A DNA stretch of 64,000 nt from contig NZ_CP059732.1 of assembly GCF_014117325.1 (NCBI RefSeq), forward strand, positions 310,001-374,000. Direction: 5' to 3'. The position numbers and the translations under genes are program-made. The notes below the pieces were generated by a model. It was not told the origin of the DNA, did not search any database, and saw only the letters and a list, made by a program, of their open reading frames with translations. The stretch comes from Spirosoma foliorum (lineage in GTDB: Bacteria; Bacteroidota; Bacteroidia; Cytophagales; Spirosomataceae). Below are positions 57,701 to 63,473 of this stretch, in pieces. The first letter of the stretch is position 1. Each line of letters begins with the position of its first letter.

Positions 57701-59699
57701 CAACACGAGCTATATCAAACCTGGTGCTTCGGAGTTGATTGTGCTGGACGTGACGGTGAAACGGGCTGCGGGTGATTCGACCAAGTCGTTTAACAACTAT
57801 GGTAGTGCGACTGCCTTCAACAGCGTAACAATCGTTTCCGATATCTCGACGAGCGGTGGTGATGCTGACCCAGATGGTGATGGTGATCCTACCAACAACA
57901 CAAGTGCAGCCAGCTTCACGCTGAGCACAGCACAGCCACAGGGCCCAAGTATTGGTCTGGCGCTGGCGGTTGTGAAAATAGAGCAGCAGCCTGATAGTTC
58001 GTACAACGTTACCTACAAGGCAACGATTAAGAACTTTGGCGATGTGGATCTGAAAGGTATCAGCCTGACAGATAGCCTGAGCAAAGTATTTGCGTTACCG
58101 GCTTCGTATAGCGTTGTGGGTTCTCCCGTAACCGGATCGGGTAGCACGTTAGTAGCGAATGCAGGCTTCGATGGAAATACGCAGCCAAATCTGCTGGGCA
58201 GTGCCAGTACATTGGCCGCTGGTGTTCTGGATACCGTTGTGTTCGTCGTGAATGTGAAGGCCAATGGAAACAACGGTCCGTTCTACTCGACTGCAACGGC
58301 TGAAGGTAGCACGCTCGACGGTACGCAGGTGGTTAAGGATATCTCCAACAATGGAATCGATCCAAACCCAGTAGGTTCTACTTCGACAACGGTTCGCTTC
58401 GATCTACCAAAAGGCTTACTTGGGGTAGCCAAATCGGTGGGTACGCCAACGCTGGTGTCTGACGGTGTCTACGACATTCCGTACACGATTATCCTGAGTA
58501 ACCTGGGTAGTGTAGACCTCAAGAAGGTTCAGGTAGAGGATAAACTGTCTGAAACGTTTGGCCATGGTGCCCTGATTGCTAGTAATCAAATTGCGATTAC
58601 AAGCACCGGTTCAGTAAGTGTTAATCCAAACTACTCAGGTCAGGGCTTGATCACCCAAATGCTGGTTGATTCGGCAAGTACACTGGCCGTTGGTGCGAAA
58701 GCGACACTGAGCTTCACCGTTCGGGTGGACGTTAGAAGTGCTGACTCGTTGACTTTCTACAACACGGCCCTGGCTTCGGCATTGACACCGACCGATGAAG
58801 TAGTCGAAGATGTGTCGACGGCTGGTACGAACGATGACCCAGATAATGACCTGGACCCTCGGAATAACAGCCAGACAACGCCGATTGTGTTGAATGGTCT
58901 CTCGTCTAACTCGTATATTGGGGTGGCGATGGCAATTCGCGATACGGTTCGTCAATCGGATGGTAGCTTCAACGTAACCTACCAGATTGTGGTGAAAGCC
59001 TACGGTCCTGATCCGCTGAAGAGTGTGAGCGTGAGCGATACACTGTCGAAGGTCTTCAATAACCTGACAGGGTCGACCTACCGAGTAGTAAGTGCGCCGA
59101 TTATCACCTCAACGGGTAGTGCGCTGAAACTGAACCCGAACTTCAACGGTAGTTCCGATCCGCTGGTTGTTCTGGGTGACAGCACTAGTACGCTGGCTGC
59201 AGGTAAAGTCGACACAATTCAGGTGGTAGTAAATGTCGCTTCGAGCGGTAGCACGACCACGTTCCTGAACTCAGCGTATGCGCAGGCAGTCGCTAAGTCA
59301 GGTACGGTCAGTGATGTGTCGACGAGTGGCCTGAACCCAGACTTGAATGGTAATGGCAACCCAACCGATTCGAATGAACGCGAAGCAACTGCGCTGAACC
59401 TGCCACCAACGTTCCAGACAATCTTCATCCCAGAAGGTTTCTCGCCGAACAATGATGGTGTCAACGATCTGTTCGTGATTCGTGGAACCGCTGGCCTGAC
59501 CGTTAGTATGGACGTTTACAACCGCTGGGGTAACTTGGTGTACAGCAATGCCGATTACCACAATGATTGGGATGGTAAAGCTAACTCGGGTACTGTAGTG
59601 GATGCCGATGCGAACGGCGTACCAGACGGAACGTACTACTACGTGATTAATTTGAGCGATGGACGCAAGTTTGTACGATACATGACGATTAACCGCTAA
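45786..59699 (+). CDS. Giant SdrD-B/Ig-like/DUF11 adhesin with type B T9SS sorting domain
   Basis: Surface adhesin-like protein of 4637 residues. Order: leader (1-156, unexplained), signal peptide (hydrophobic core about 181-196, cleavage near AQA about 203), DUF11-type domain (about 207-330), one divergent SdrD-B domain (about 425-545), twelve near-identical SdrD-B repeats (about 550-1964) each with a Ca2+-type DxNxDG-like loop, several Ig-like modules, a DUF11 domain (about 2318-2435), a long cysteine-bearing Ig-like array (to about 3755), DUF11 (about 3759-3878), four DUF11-like modules (about 3890-4540) and the C-terminal FSPNNDGVNDLF gliding-motility (type B) sorting domain. It is presumed to be secreted by type IX secretion and attached with the help of the PorP/SprF protein encoded 5 bases downstream. 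ATG 46254 or 46290 are alternative starts. Confidence 0.9.
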   Translation: MILSQIKLQMEEMSTLHTERLKPVIGGTSSEQRRQFVGKKNQIICFVGQIISYIWELIQGRVLPFQIVSTASFSSSFTKPECLRSSTQDLVGFDPEPPDILDSGPPGKHVSITKKAYHFFAQQPMNEQFILSKSPHETPPLVDTGGISVAVIPKSSMGGSLNRLLSLLMNAVHGTTRPALTGALSVFSLLLIWLVGSPVQAQAQATINLSLHKSISTQAPAIGDVVTYTIAVANAATASTTATNVSVTDNLPVGGVAFVPGSATITRGGGTYTPTGSATATVGTWSIPSIAPGDSAVVVLKATVLQRGVWFNTAEVAAADQTDANSVPNNQSLLEDDYDAVCFSVPILWYVGDEYTVTIPSGYDQIVWYRDNTPISTSAVSTSLAEVNSDFSLTIKSPGVYRFITYRNGCPATNCCDIQMIQGPYGSLGDFVWLDTNKDGAQTSGEPGIDGVKVYLYDQTGTTKLDSTVTAGGGKYLFDSLTDGSYVVQFISPSGYQSTSANAAGVTDDLDSDAGVNGFTGVYTIDTSQPESSTARNNPTVDAGFYIPSAGLGDYVFADNNKDGIQNAGDTPIAGVVVTLYTNGVASATTVTNASGFYSFTGLTPGSSTSYSVGFTTPAGYTATLAHQGTDGTLDSDADLITGRTQSVTLAAGEFNPNLDAGFYIPSAGLGDYVFFDANKDGVQNAGDTPLAGVVVTLYTNGVASATTVTNASGLYSFTGLTPGNSLSYSVGFTTPSGYTATLANAGTDDALDSDADLITGRTQSVTLAPGEFNPTLDAGFFIPGAGLGDYVFADNNKDGIQNGGDTPIAGVVVTLYTNGVASATTVTNASGFYSFTGLTPGSSLSYSVGFTTPSGYTATLANAGTDDALDSDADPITGQTQSVTLAPGEFNPTLDAGFYIPLAGLGDYVFFDANKDGIQNGGDTPIAGVVVTLYTNGVASATTVTNASGLYSFTGLTPGSSLSYSVGFTTPSGYTATLANAGTDDALDSDADLITGRTQSVTLAPGEFNPTLDAGFYIPSAGLGDYVFFDANKDGVQNTGDTPIAGVVVTLYTNGVASATTVTNASGLYSFTGLTPGNSLSYSVGFTAPAGYTATLANAGTDDALDSDADPITGQTQSVTLAPGEFNPTLDAGFYIPGAGLGDYVFADNNQNGIQDGGDTPIASVVVTLYTNGVASATTVTNTSGFYSFTGLTPGSSTSYSVGFTAPAGYTATLAHQGTDSALDSDADPITGQTQSVTLAPGEFNPTLDAGFYIPKAGLGDYVFADNNKDGIQNGGDTPIAGVVVTLYTNGVASATTVTNASGLYSFTGLTPGSSLSYSVGFTTPSGYTATLANAGTDDALDSDADLITGRTQSVTLAPGEFNPTLDAGFYIPSAGLGDYVFNDNNHNGIQDGGDTPLAGVVVTLYTNGVASATTVTNASGLYSFTGLTPGSSTSYSVGFTTPSGYTATLAHQGTDGALDSDVDPITGRTQSVTLAPGEFNPTLDAGFYVPSAGLGDYVFFDANKDGVQDGGDTPIANVVVTLYTNGVASATTVTNASGFYSFTGLTPGSSLSYSVGFTAPAGYTATLANQGTDDALDSDADLITGLTQSVTLAPGEFNPTLDAGFYIPGAGLGDYVFADNNQNGIQDGGDTPIAGVVVTLYTNGVASATTVTNASGFYSFTGLTPGSSTSYSVGFTAPAGYTATLAHQGGNGALDSDADPITGRTQSVTLAPGEFNPTLDAGFYIPSAGLGDYVFLDHNNNGIQDTGDTPLAGVVVTLYTNGVASATTVSNASGFYSFTGLTPGSSYSYSVGFGPSPGYVLTISNAGTDDALDSDPDPITGRTQSITLAPGEFNPTLDAGFDPVAGLGDYVFSDNNNNGVQDAGDTPIAGVVVTLYTNGVASATTVTNASGFYSFTGLTPGSSLSYSVGFTTPSGYTAVLAHQGGNDALDSDADPTTGRTQSVTLTSGEFNGNLDAGFRPSCPVNFNLVVSNDATLCNGDTLSLVATTSVQGAKVNWYLTPYDGTAFATVNSGEAVPVHPTTTTVYYAEVVTTDGCKSARKPVVIEVTYVPAPICLGNTKNTCPATTVDLTKMEIENHDTSLTYEWYTSINRSVATRVTNLTAVGAGKYYLFAKSGNCYSNPTVLTVEIVDCNCQNVAGVNVGPGVAACSGDIIPVKAVLSGSATSVTWSSNGTGVFSNPTSLTSTYTPSAADITAGNVLITATTNDPDGVGGVCQAATSSLILQITPRPDAPFNVACDDTLVCQGSSTKLIGFAPGFKINWYDGDGKLIGTTQSGGKLVVTPSKAGAVVYSAEAFSDAGCVSERSSLTITVGTCRADLAVVKSILTPGPYSIGQKITYAITVTNNGPITATGVKVTDVLPASLTYVSSTPVGQYNPATGIWTVGNLTANSDRNLLIEVGIVGTGSVRNTAIVGSPDNDPNLAYNDTSMVTIPVNACAVNPPSIVCAITEICKGGTTTLSAKGCADGTVVWSDGHTGATIFATPSVTTTYTASCVVGQCKSVASNAITVTIVEPQTPTITASADNVCPGTSVTLTASGCAGGIIEWSDKAQTGTSIVVTPYGKTTYTAQCRLANCLSNPAVKTINVNTDIPTPVIVCSTTVVCPGETMTLTVENCLGTPVWNSTTATTSSIIVTPTLGNNTYSVYCKNGACVSKSSPVYTINVVAPVRPTITASADTICVGGSITLTAADCNGTVYWSSGQTGPSITVSPTANISYYAQCKFRTCLSDPSNTVNVAVVAPTTPIVRVNKTLICSGDLVSLTATGCNSTVVWHGVDKVGASINIYPTETKEYYATCKQGSCESDPSTKVRVTVNTSTAPAPTVAASTLATCNNGLVSLTATGCVGTVKWSDGQTGSVVSVTATTSNHEFYALCLPTSSTACGTGKSNVVNINVTPTPTPSIVRCLCSADTICPGEQVKLSVKDCQGTPYWSTGETTTNIVVSPTVTTSYTVYCQDGVCRSTTTDGYKITVIPVTEPTITASATTVAPGETVTLTATGCNGTVIWSANDINGNNQGASIVVRPEGTQTYYAQCKFRNCLSDPSVTIVINPGDCVAKAGTLVAVNGTICGGTSGTVTIGATLNGGLVQPTGYSVVYLLMRGGVVRGISATPSFTINTIPYLDGRSNGGVYTIQTLVYNGNAGDNNYLNLYAAIHPDISTTADVLALIGTKCADLDGVGAQVTVHVIAPPTLSATSLTVCSGGTVALNATGCTGTVTWSDGTEGAAYTKPVYTDQWLTAICTVDGCSSSPSASVHVTLAAPAIPIIVSDKPSVCVSETLSLTATGCEGGTYIWSDGTTGSALTVTPTSDVSYRVRCKVGECLGDWSAYTTIKVGAPSAPTISIAGGSGNITSCFGAPVTLVAEGCGPNSYVTWSNNQVGNSITVSLSSTETFFARCCNSNACKSVPSNQITVTVLPKVPQPTVSDITNTCPILTADLSRAVSSNPATTGGVFEYYTDAALSSASKVADPAHVGTGTYYVVERTTNGCIGLPIAIHVQITTCEEQPCDPQNPATANAGADASVCAAKSFQLSGVIGGAGKTAHWTTSGSGTFDNSYALNATYTASPEDVLSGKVTLTLTASTNNTACAVATDDMLLTIDGIKSPVSISVVSGALNLCYGDSVVLKALPSAPGYKWSDNQTTQSIVVKKSGVYSVQLYDGKGCSSAKSDDVVVHVSEPVLPPLVHNLRNTCPSKIVDLTTALSSTNPGSTYTYRICECNTSNIVIRPDSVCDGTYWIVEKNALGCVSKPSKVVVKVFNCASDTLDTDVSIAKTANTAFVKNGEPVTYTITVKNEGSHTAKNIDVRDVLPTGIELVPASAPSYKVSNGVITQTIDSLQAGASTDIVFAAKLTVKGKDVVNTAEITYLDNKDTNLANNTSSVTVKDTTAQKHSLIGLAKAVLGTPRAEGDSLIKVSYQFVVTNFGDDTLTHVQVGDDLAYAFSPNSVLSTKLTLSNSASTLKLNPAFTGTGSNSDLLDNTSYIKPGASELIVLDVTVKRAAGDSTKSFNNYGSATAFNSVTIVSDISTSGGDADPDGDGDPTNNTSAASFTLSTAQPQGPSIGLALAVVKIEQQPDSSYNVTYKATIKNFGDVDLKGISLTDSLSKVFALPASYSVVGSPVTGSGSTLVANAGFDGNTQPNLLGSASTLAAGVLDTVVFVVNVKANGNNGPFYSTATAEGSTLDGTQVVKDISNNGIDPNPVGSTSTTVRFDLPKGLLGVAKSVGTPTLVSDGVYDIPYTIILSNLGSVDLKKVQVEDKLSETFGHGALIASNQIAITSTGSVSVNPNYSGQGLITQMLVDSASTLAVGAKATLSFTVRVDVRSADSLTFYNTALASALTPTDEVVEDVSTAGTNDDPDNDLDPRNNSQTTPIVLNGLSSNSYIGVAMAIRDTVRQSDGSFNVTYQIVVKAYGPDPLKSVSVSDTLSKVFNNLTGSTYRVVSAPIITSTGSALKLNPNFNGSSDPLVVLGDSTSTLAAGKVDTIQVVVNVASSGSTTTFLNSAYAQAVAKSGTVSDVSTSGLNPDLNGNGNPTDSNEREATALNLPPTFQTIFIPEGFSPNNDGVNDLFVIRGTAGLTVSMDVYNRWGNLVYSNADYHNDWDGKANSGTVVDADANGVPDGTYYYVINLSDGRKFVRYMTINR
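47433..51677 (+). repeat. twelve near-identical 354-bp tandem repeats (SdrD-B units)
   Basis: From 47433 a unit of 354 bp (118 codons; the eleventh is one codon shorter) is repeated 12 times in frame. Each opens with AGLGDYVF and contains DTPxA(G/S/N)VVVTLYTNG. Units differ mainly at the Ca2+-like loop (ADNNKDG, FDANKDG, ADNNQNG, NDNNHNG). Confidence 0.92.
57450..59400 (+). repeat. four tandem DUF11-like modules
   Basis: Modules begin near 57453, 57954, 58423 and 58920 (157-167 codons each) and share an opening G-L/V-A-x-A/S-V, a central GxxxLxxNPxFxG block and an end with DVSxxGxxxDPDxDxDPxxN-type acidic motifs. Confidence 0.75.
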
Positions 59700-59704
59700 T
59701 ACCG

Positions 59705-60679
59705 ATGTCAAATCAGTTTTCAAAAAAACATTGGGCAGTCGTGCTGCTACTGATCCTTGGGATCGGTAGCAGCCAGGTCCGGGCTCAGCAGGACAAGATG
59801 TTCTCGCAGTACATGTTCAACATGATGGCCCTTAACCCGGCCTATGCCGGTAGTCGAGATGTGCTGAGCATGTCGGCACTCTACCGGAACCAGTGGACTG
59901 GCTTACCGGGTGCGCCCCAGACCGCTACGTTCACGATGGATATGCCCCTGAATAATGAACGGGTTGGCGTCGGATTGCAGCTCTACAGCGATAAGATTGG
60001 TGTCTTGCAGGAAGCCGGTGGCTTTGCCTCTTACGCCTTTCGTATCAAAGTAGGCGCTAAGACAACCCTGGCGTTGGGCTTACAAGGAGGTGCATCGAGC
60101 TATCAACTTAATTTAACGGACGTAAAAACGTCGCCTGATAATCAAGTTGACCCAGCTTTTGCTTCCAACATCTCAAAGGTTCTGCCGAACTTCGGTACGG
60201 GTGTCTACCTGAGCAATGACCGGGCTTATCTGAGCTTATCGGTGCCTCGCTTGATTAAAAACAAACTGAGCGAGTACAACGTAGGCGACTATCGGTCGGT
60301 GCAGGCTCGCCAGGCTTATTTAGCCGCTGGGTTTGTGGTTGGGCTAACACCAGGCATCAAAATGAAGCCATCGTTGCTGGTAAAATATGCTGAAGGTGCG
60401 CCACTGGGCTTCGATGGAAACATCAACTTCTGGTTTGCCGATCGTATTTCTATTGGTGCATCGATTCGCCGAAATCAGTTTTCGTCATGGGCTAAGTACA
60501 CCACCGACGCTGTCGTTGGCTTGCTTGAGGTTCAGCTAACGGACCAGTTCCGATTCGGCTATGCCTATGATTACACGATGAACGGCTTACAGAGTGTAGC
60601 CCCTAGTTCGCACGAAATTATGATTCGGTATGAGTTCGGTTTTGGTAAAAACAAAATCCTGACACCGCGTTATTTTTAA
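59705..60679 (+). CDS. PorP/SprF-family type IX secretion outer-membrane protein
   Basis: A 324-residue outer-membrane protein of the PorP/SprF family. A signal peptide (HWAVVLLLILGIGSSQVRAQ) leads to the family opening QDKMFSQYMFNMMALNPAYAGSRD, then barrel-like strands and the conserved ending SSHEIMIRYEFGFGK. The ATG starts 5 bases after the giant gene's stop, so the two are surely co-translated. In Flavobacterium, SprF is required to export and attach SprB, and type B sorting substrates are usually encoded next to a SprF-like gene; I infer the same partnership here. A second paralogue begins at 63474. Confidence 0.94.
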   Translation: MSNQFSKKHWAVVLLLILGIGSSQVRAQQDKMFSQYMFNMMALNPAYAGSRDVLSMSALYRNQWTGLPGAPQTATFTMDMPLNNERVGVGLQLYSDKIGVLQEAGGFASYAFRIKVGAKTTLALGLQGGASSYQLNLTDVKTSPDNQVDPAFASNISKVLPNFGTGVYLSNDRAYLSLSVPRLIKNKLSEYNVGDYRSVQARQAYLAAGFVVGLTPGIKMKPSLLVKYAEGAPLGFDGNINFWFADRISIGASIRRNQFSSWAKYTTDAVVGLLEVQLTDQFRFGYAYDYTMNGLQSVAPSSHEIMIRYEFGFGKNKILTPRYF

Positions 60680-60685
60680 GTAGAA

Positions 60686-60767
60686 AATAAAAGCAGAAAT
60701 TAGGTTGTTGAATTGTTGTAAAGATTTGTCTTTCAATGATTTAATGGCCTGATTTCTGCTTTTTTAT
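60686..60767 (+). terminator. imperfect hairpin after PorP/SprF gene
   Basis: Arms near 60686-60703 and 60748-60767 pair over about 18 bp, with a following T-rich stretch. Confidence 0.65.
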
Positions 60768-60784
60768 TTTTCGGGAAATGTGAT

Positions 60785-60812
60785 AAAAAGTCGAAAGTAT
60801 TTTCGACTTTTT
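60785..60812. repeat. 12-bp hairpin
   Basis: Perfect stem 60785-60796/60801-60812 with a 4-base loop, between the first PorP/SprF gene and the OmpA-family gene. Confidence 0.7.
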
Positions 60813-60855
60813 ACGCTTTCTTCTGCTAATTCCGGCTCAGTATTTGCTTGTTAGT

Positions 60856-60902
60856 AAGGTGTATTCTCCTAACGTGTTAGGTGGAGTACACCTTATTTTT
60901 TG
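60856..60902 (+). terminator. stem-loop with T-tract before the OmpA-family gene
   Basis: Arms near 60856-60874 and 60877-60895 pair with one or two bulges and run directly into six T. It would end transcription from the adhesin-SprF unit, so the OmpA-family gene probably has its own promoter or depends on read-through. Confidence 0.7.
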
Positions 60903-60931
60903 TATTGCCGGTTACCAACTTACACTAGTGT

Positions 60932-63304
60932 ATGACACGAATTCTTCCTATCATCGCTCTTCTCTGGCTGTTCGTCAGTCCACTGATGGCCCAGTCGCTG
61001 ATTAAACAAGCCGACCGCCAGTTCGACCAGTTAGCCTATACAAAGGCCATAGAGTTATACGAGCAGGCTCTTACCAAACAAACCGCTATGTCAGACGTCG
61101 ACCGTCGGGACGCGAGAGCCAAGCTGGGATATAGCTATCAGCAAACTCGTGATATGCCCAATGCCGAACGGGTTTACCATGACTTGGTGAGTGGGGGAGA
61201 TTTACCGGCAGATTATTCCAAGTGCTACCTTTTTTATGCACAGGCCCTGGCCAGCAATGGTAAGTACAAGGAAGCTCAGGCAGCCTACGATAAATATGGT
61301 AGTGTACAGAATTCCGACAAACGGGCGCCATCATTTTCAAAGCTCTATAGCGATGTAAGCGCATTAACGAAAAATGCGGGTAGCTATAAAGTTGAATTCC
61401 TAAGTATGAATACAAAACGGGCCGAGTTCAGTCCGGTACTGTATAAAGAGGGGCTTGTATTTGTGTCGGCGGGTACGGGTGGAAATGGTATCAAGCGCGT
61501 TTTCAAATGGAACAATACCCCTTTCCTGGATTTGTATTATCTGCCTGATGCGCAAACGTTACGCGGTAAAGCCTCAAGTTTGGGGGGAAGTAAAACAGTT
61601 ACAAAACGGCCCCAAACCCGACTGATTCGACCATTGGGTAGTGATGATTTCACGGCTCCAACTGCCAATGACTCAAAAACAATAGGTTTCTATGGGGGTA
61701 CCAATCTTAGCCTAGGCTATGAAGATCAGCCAATTAGCGAATCTGATCGGTTTAGCCGGACGTTGAATACCAAATACCACGAAGGGCCCGCTACGTTTAC
61801 AAAAGATGGTTCGCGGGTGATCTTTACGCGAAACAACTTCAATGAAGGCGAGTATCGGAAGAGTAGCGATGGGGTGAATAAACTAAAGCTCTATACCGCA
61901 ACCCAAACAAATGGTATCTGGAGTAAAGCAGAAGAATTGCCGTTCAATAGCGACGAATATTCGACGGGGCACCCAACTCTCTCTAAAGATGATCAACTTC
62001 TGTACTTCTCGTCAGATCGGCCCGGTGGATTAGGTGGTACCGATATCTATGTCTCTAAGTGGACCAATGGGAAATGGAGTGAGCCGGTTAATCTGGGTAA
62101 AGAAGTGAACACAAAAGGGAACGAGCTATTCCCATTTGTTGATGAAAAAGGGAATATTTATTTCTCGTCCGATGGTCGTCCTGGTCTGGGTGATCTGGAT
62201 ATGTTCTACGCACAACTCACGCCCGATGGCCAGCAAGGCGTACTCGCACGTAACCTGGGCGAACCGCTTAACTCGCCTAAAGATGATTTTGGTATTGTAA
62301 CAGATGGCGACCGGATGCGCGGTTATTTCAGCAGTAACCGTAAAAATGGGGGTGCCGATGATGATGTGTATCGTTTCACGCGTGAGGGATCACTTTATCC
62401 ATGTCGTGAGTTAACGGTGAGTGTTACCGATGCCGATTCGAAGCAACCACTAGCAAATACCTCTGTTGCCTGGGATAATGCAGCCAACGATAAACAAAAG
62501 CAACTGAAAACCGATTCGGAGGGCTTGGTTCGTATTTGTCTGGATGTAGATAGTGACTTTAAATTCCTGGCCAGCCACGAAGGATACACCGACAGTAAAG
62601 TTGGTTTCTCAACAAAGGATTTGTCTGATGATCAGCCTTCTCGTTTAGAAATTCCTCTGACAAAACCGAAAGCAGAAGAGTCTACAGCCATGACTACCTT
62701 GCGTGGTCGGGTAACGACTCAAACCGACAAAACTCCAATTGCCGGTGTAAAAGTTGTGTTAGTGAATGATTGCGATGGTAGTAAGCAGGAAGCCATTACA
62801 GGTGAGGATGGTAGCTATGAGTTTTCCGTAAAGCCAGGTTGCAACTATTCGCTCGAAGCCATGAAGGACAATATGGCTACAATGGGCAGTCGTATTTCCA
62901 AAGAAGGTGTTGGCTCAACCGACCTGACTATGTTTAAGAAGGGTGATGTTGTTAAAATCGATAACATCTACTACAACCTTAACAAATCGAATATTCGTCC
63001 CGATGCGGCTGTTGAGTTGAACAAAGTGGTTGACTTGATGAAGAAGTACCCAACTATGACCATCGAAATGCGCTCCCATACCGATAGTCGGGCAACGGCC
63101 AAATACAACAATACATTGTCGACCAGTCGGGCAAGGGCTGCCGTCGCTTACCTAAAATCGAAAGGTATTGCGGCTAAACGAATGGTGGCCAAAGGCTACG
63201 GGGAGAGCGAATTATTGAATAAATGCAAAGATGGCGTGAACTGTCCTGAAGAAGAACATCAGCAAAACCGTCGGACCGAGATTAAAATTCTCAAGTTGGA
63301 TTAA
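60932..63304 (+). CDS. TPR-PD40-OmpA protein (PorE-like)
   Basis: A 790-residue outer-membrane-associated protein. Signal peptide at 1-20 (ILPIIALLWLFVSPLMAQ), TPR-like helices about 22-140 (AIELYEQALTKQ), a PD40/WD40-like propeller about 145-480 (GHPTLSKDDQLLYFSSDRPG), two carboxypeptidase-regulatory-like beta domains (about 490-560 and 588-660) and a C-terminal OmpA-type peptidoglycan-binding domain (about 672-790: NLNKSNIRPDAAVELNKV, EMRSHTDSRA, NRRTEIKIL). The TPR-PD40-CRD-OmpA order is that of Porphyromonas PorE, which tethers the type IX secretion complex to peptidoglycan. Its place between two PorP/SprF genes supports that role. Transcription probably ends at the perfect 35-bp inverted repeat downstream. 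Confidence 0.93.
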   Translation: MTRILPIIALLWLFVSPLMAQSLIKQADRQFDQLAYTKAIELYEQALTKQTAMSDVDRRDARAKLGYSYQQTRDMPNAERVYHDLVSGGDLPADYSKCYLFYAQALASNGKYKEAQAAYDKYGSVQNSDKRAPSFSKLYSDVSALTKNAGSYKVEFLSMNTKRAEFSPVLYKEGLVFVSAGTGGNGIKRVFKWNNTPFLDLYYLPDAQTLRGKASSLGGSKTVTKRPQTRLIRPLGSDDFTAPTANDSKTIGFYGGTNLSLGYEDQPISESDRFSRTLNTKYHEGPATFTKDGSRVIFTRNNFNEGEYRKSSDGVNKLKLYTATQTNGIWSKAEELPFNSDEYSTGHPTLSKDDQLLYFSSDRPGGLGGTDIYVSKWTNGKWSEPVNLGKEVNTKGNELFPFVDEKGNIYFSSDGRPGLGDLDMFYAQLTPDGQQGVLARNLGEPLNSPKDDFGIVTDGDRMRGYFSSNRKNGGADDDVYRFTREGSLYPCRELTVSVTDADSKQPLANTSVAWDNAANDKQKQLKTDSEGLVRICLDVDSDFKFLASHEGYTDSKVGFSTKDLSDDQPSRLEIPLTKPKAEESTAMTTLRGRVTTQTDKTPIAGVKVVLVNDCDGSKQEAITGEDGSYEFSVKPGCNYSLEAMKDNMATMGSRISKEGVGSTDLTMFKKGDVVKIDNIYYNLNKSNIRPDAAVELNKVVDLMKKYPTMTIEMRSHTDSRATAKYNNTLSTSRARAAVAYLKSKGIAAKRMVAKGYGESELLNKCKDGVNCPEEEHQQNRRTEIKILKLD

Positions 63305-63312
63305 CAAATTTT

Positions 63313-63406
63313 AAACGCAGAGGGCACAGAGAAAAAACGGAGTACACAGAGCGCTATTATTGGTTTTCTCCGTGTACTCCGTTTTTTCTCTGTGCCCTCT
63401 GCGTTT
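63313..63406. terminator. perfect 35-bp inverted repeat
   Basis: Arms 63313-63347 and 63372-63406 are perfect complements, the longest stem in the window, between the OmpA-family gene and the next PorP/SprF gene. Confidence 0.85.
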
Positions 63407-63473
63407 TACCTTTTTAATGCTTTAGGTTTTCCACGCAAAACCTCGCAACTTGTTTCTTTATTTCAACGACTCT

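Noticed and set aside
45786..59699. The long minus-strand open frames inside the giant gene (for example 51702-52613)
   Set aside because: They are shadows of the repetitive coding strand; their sequences are low complexity and match no family.
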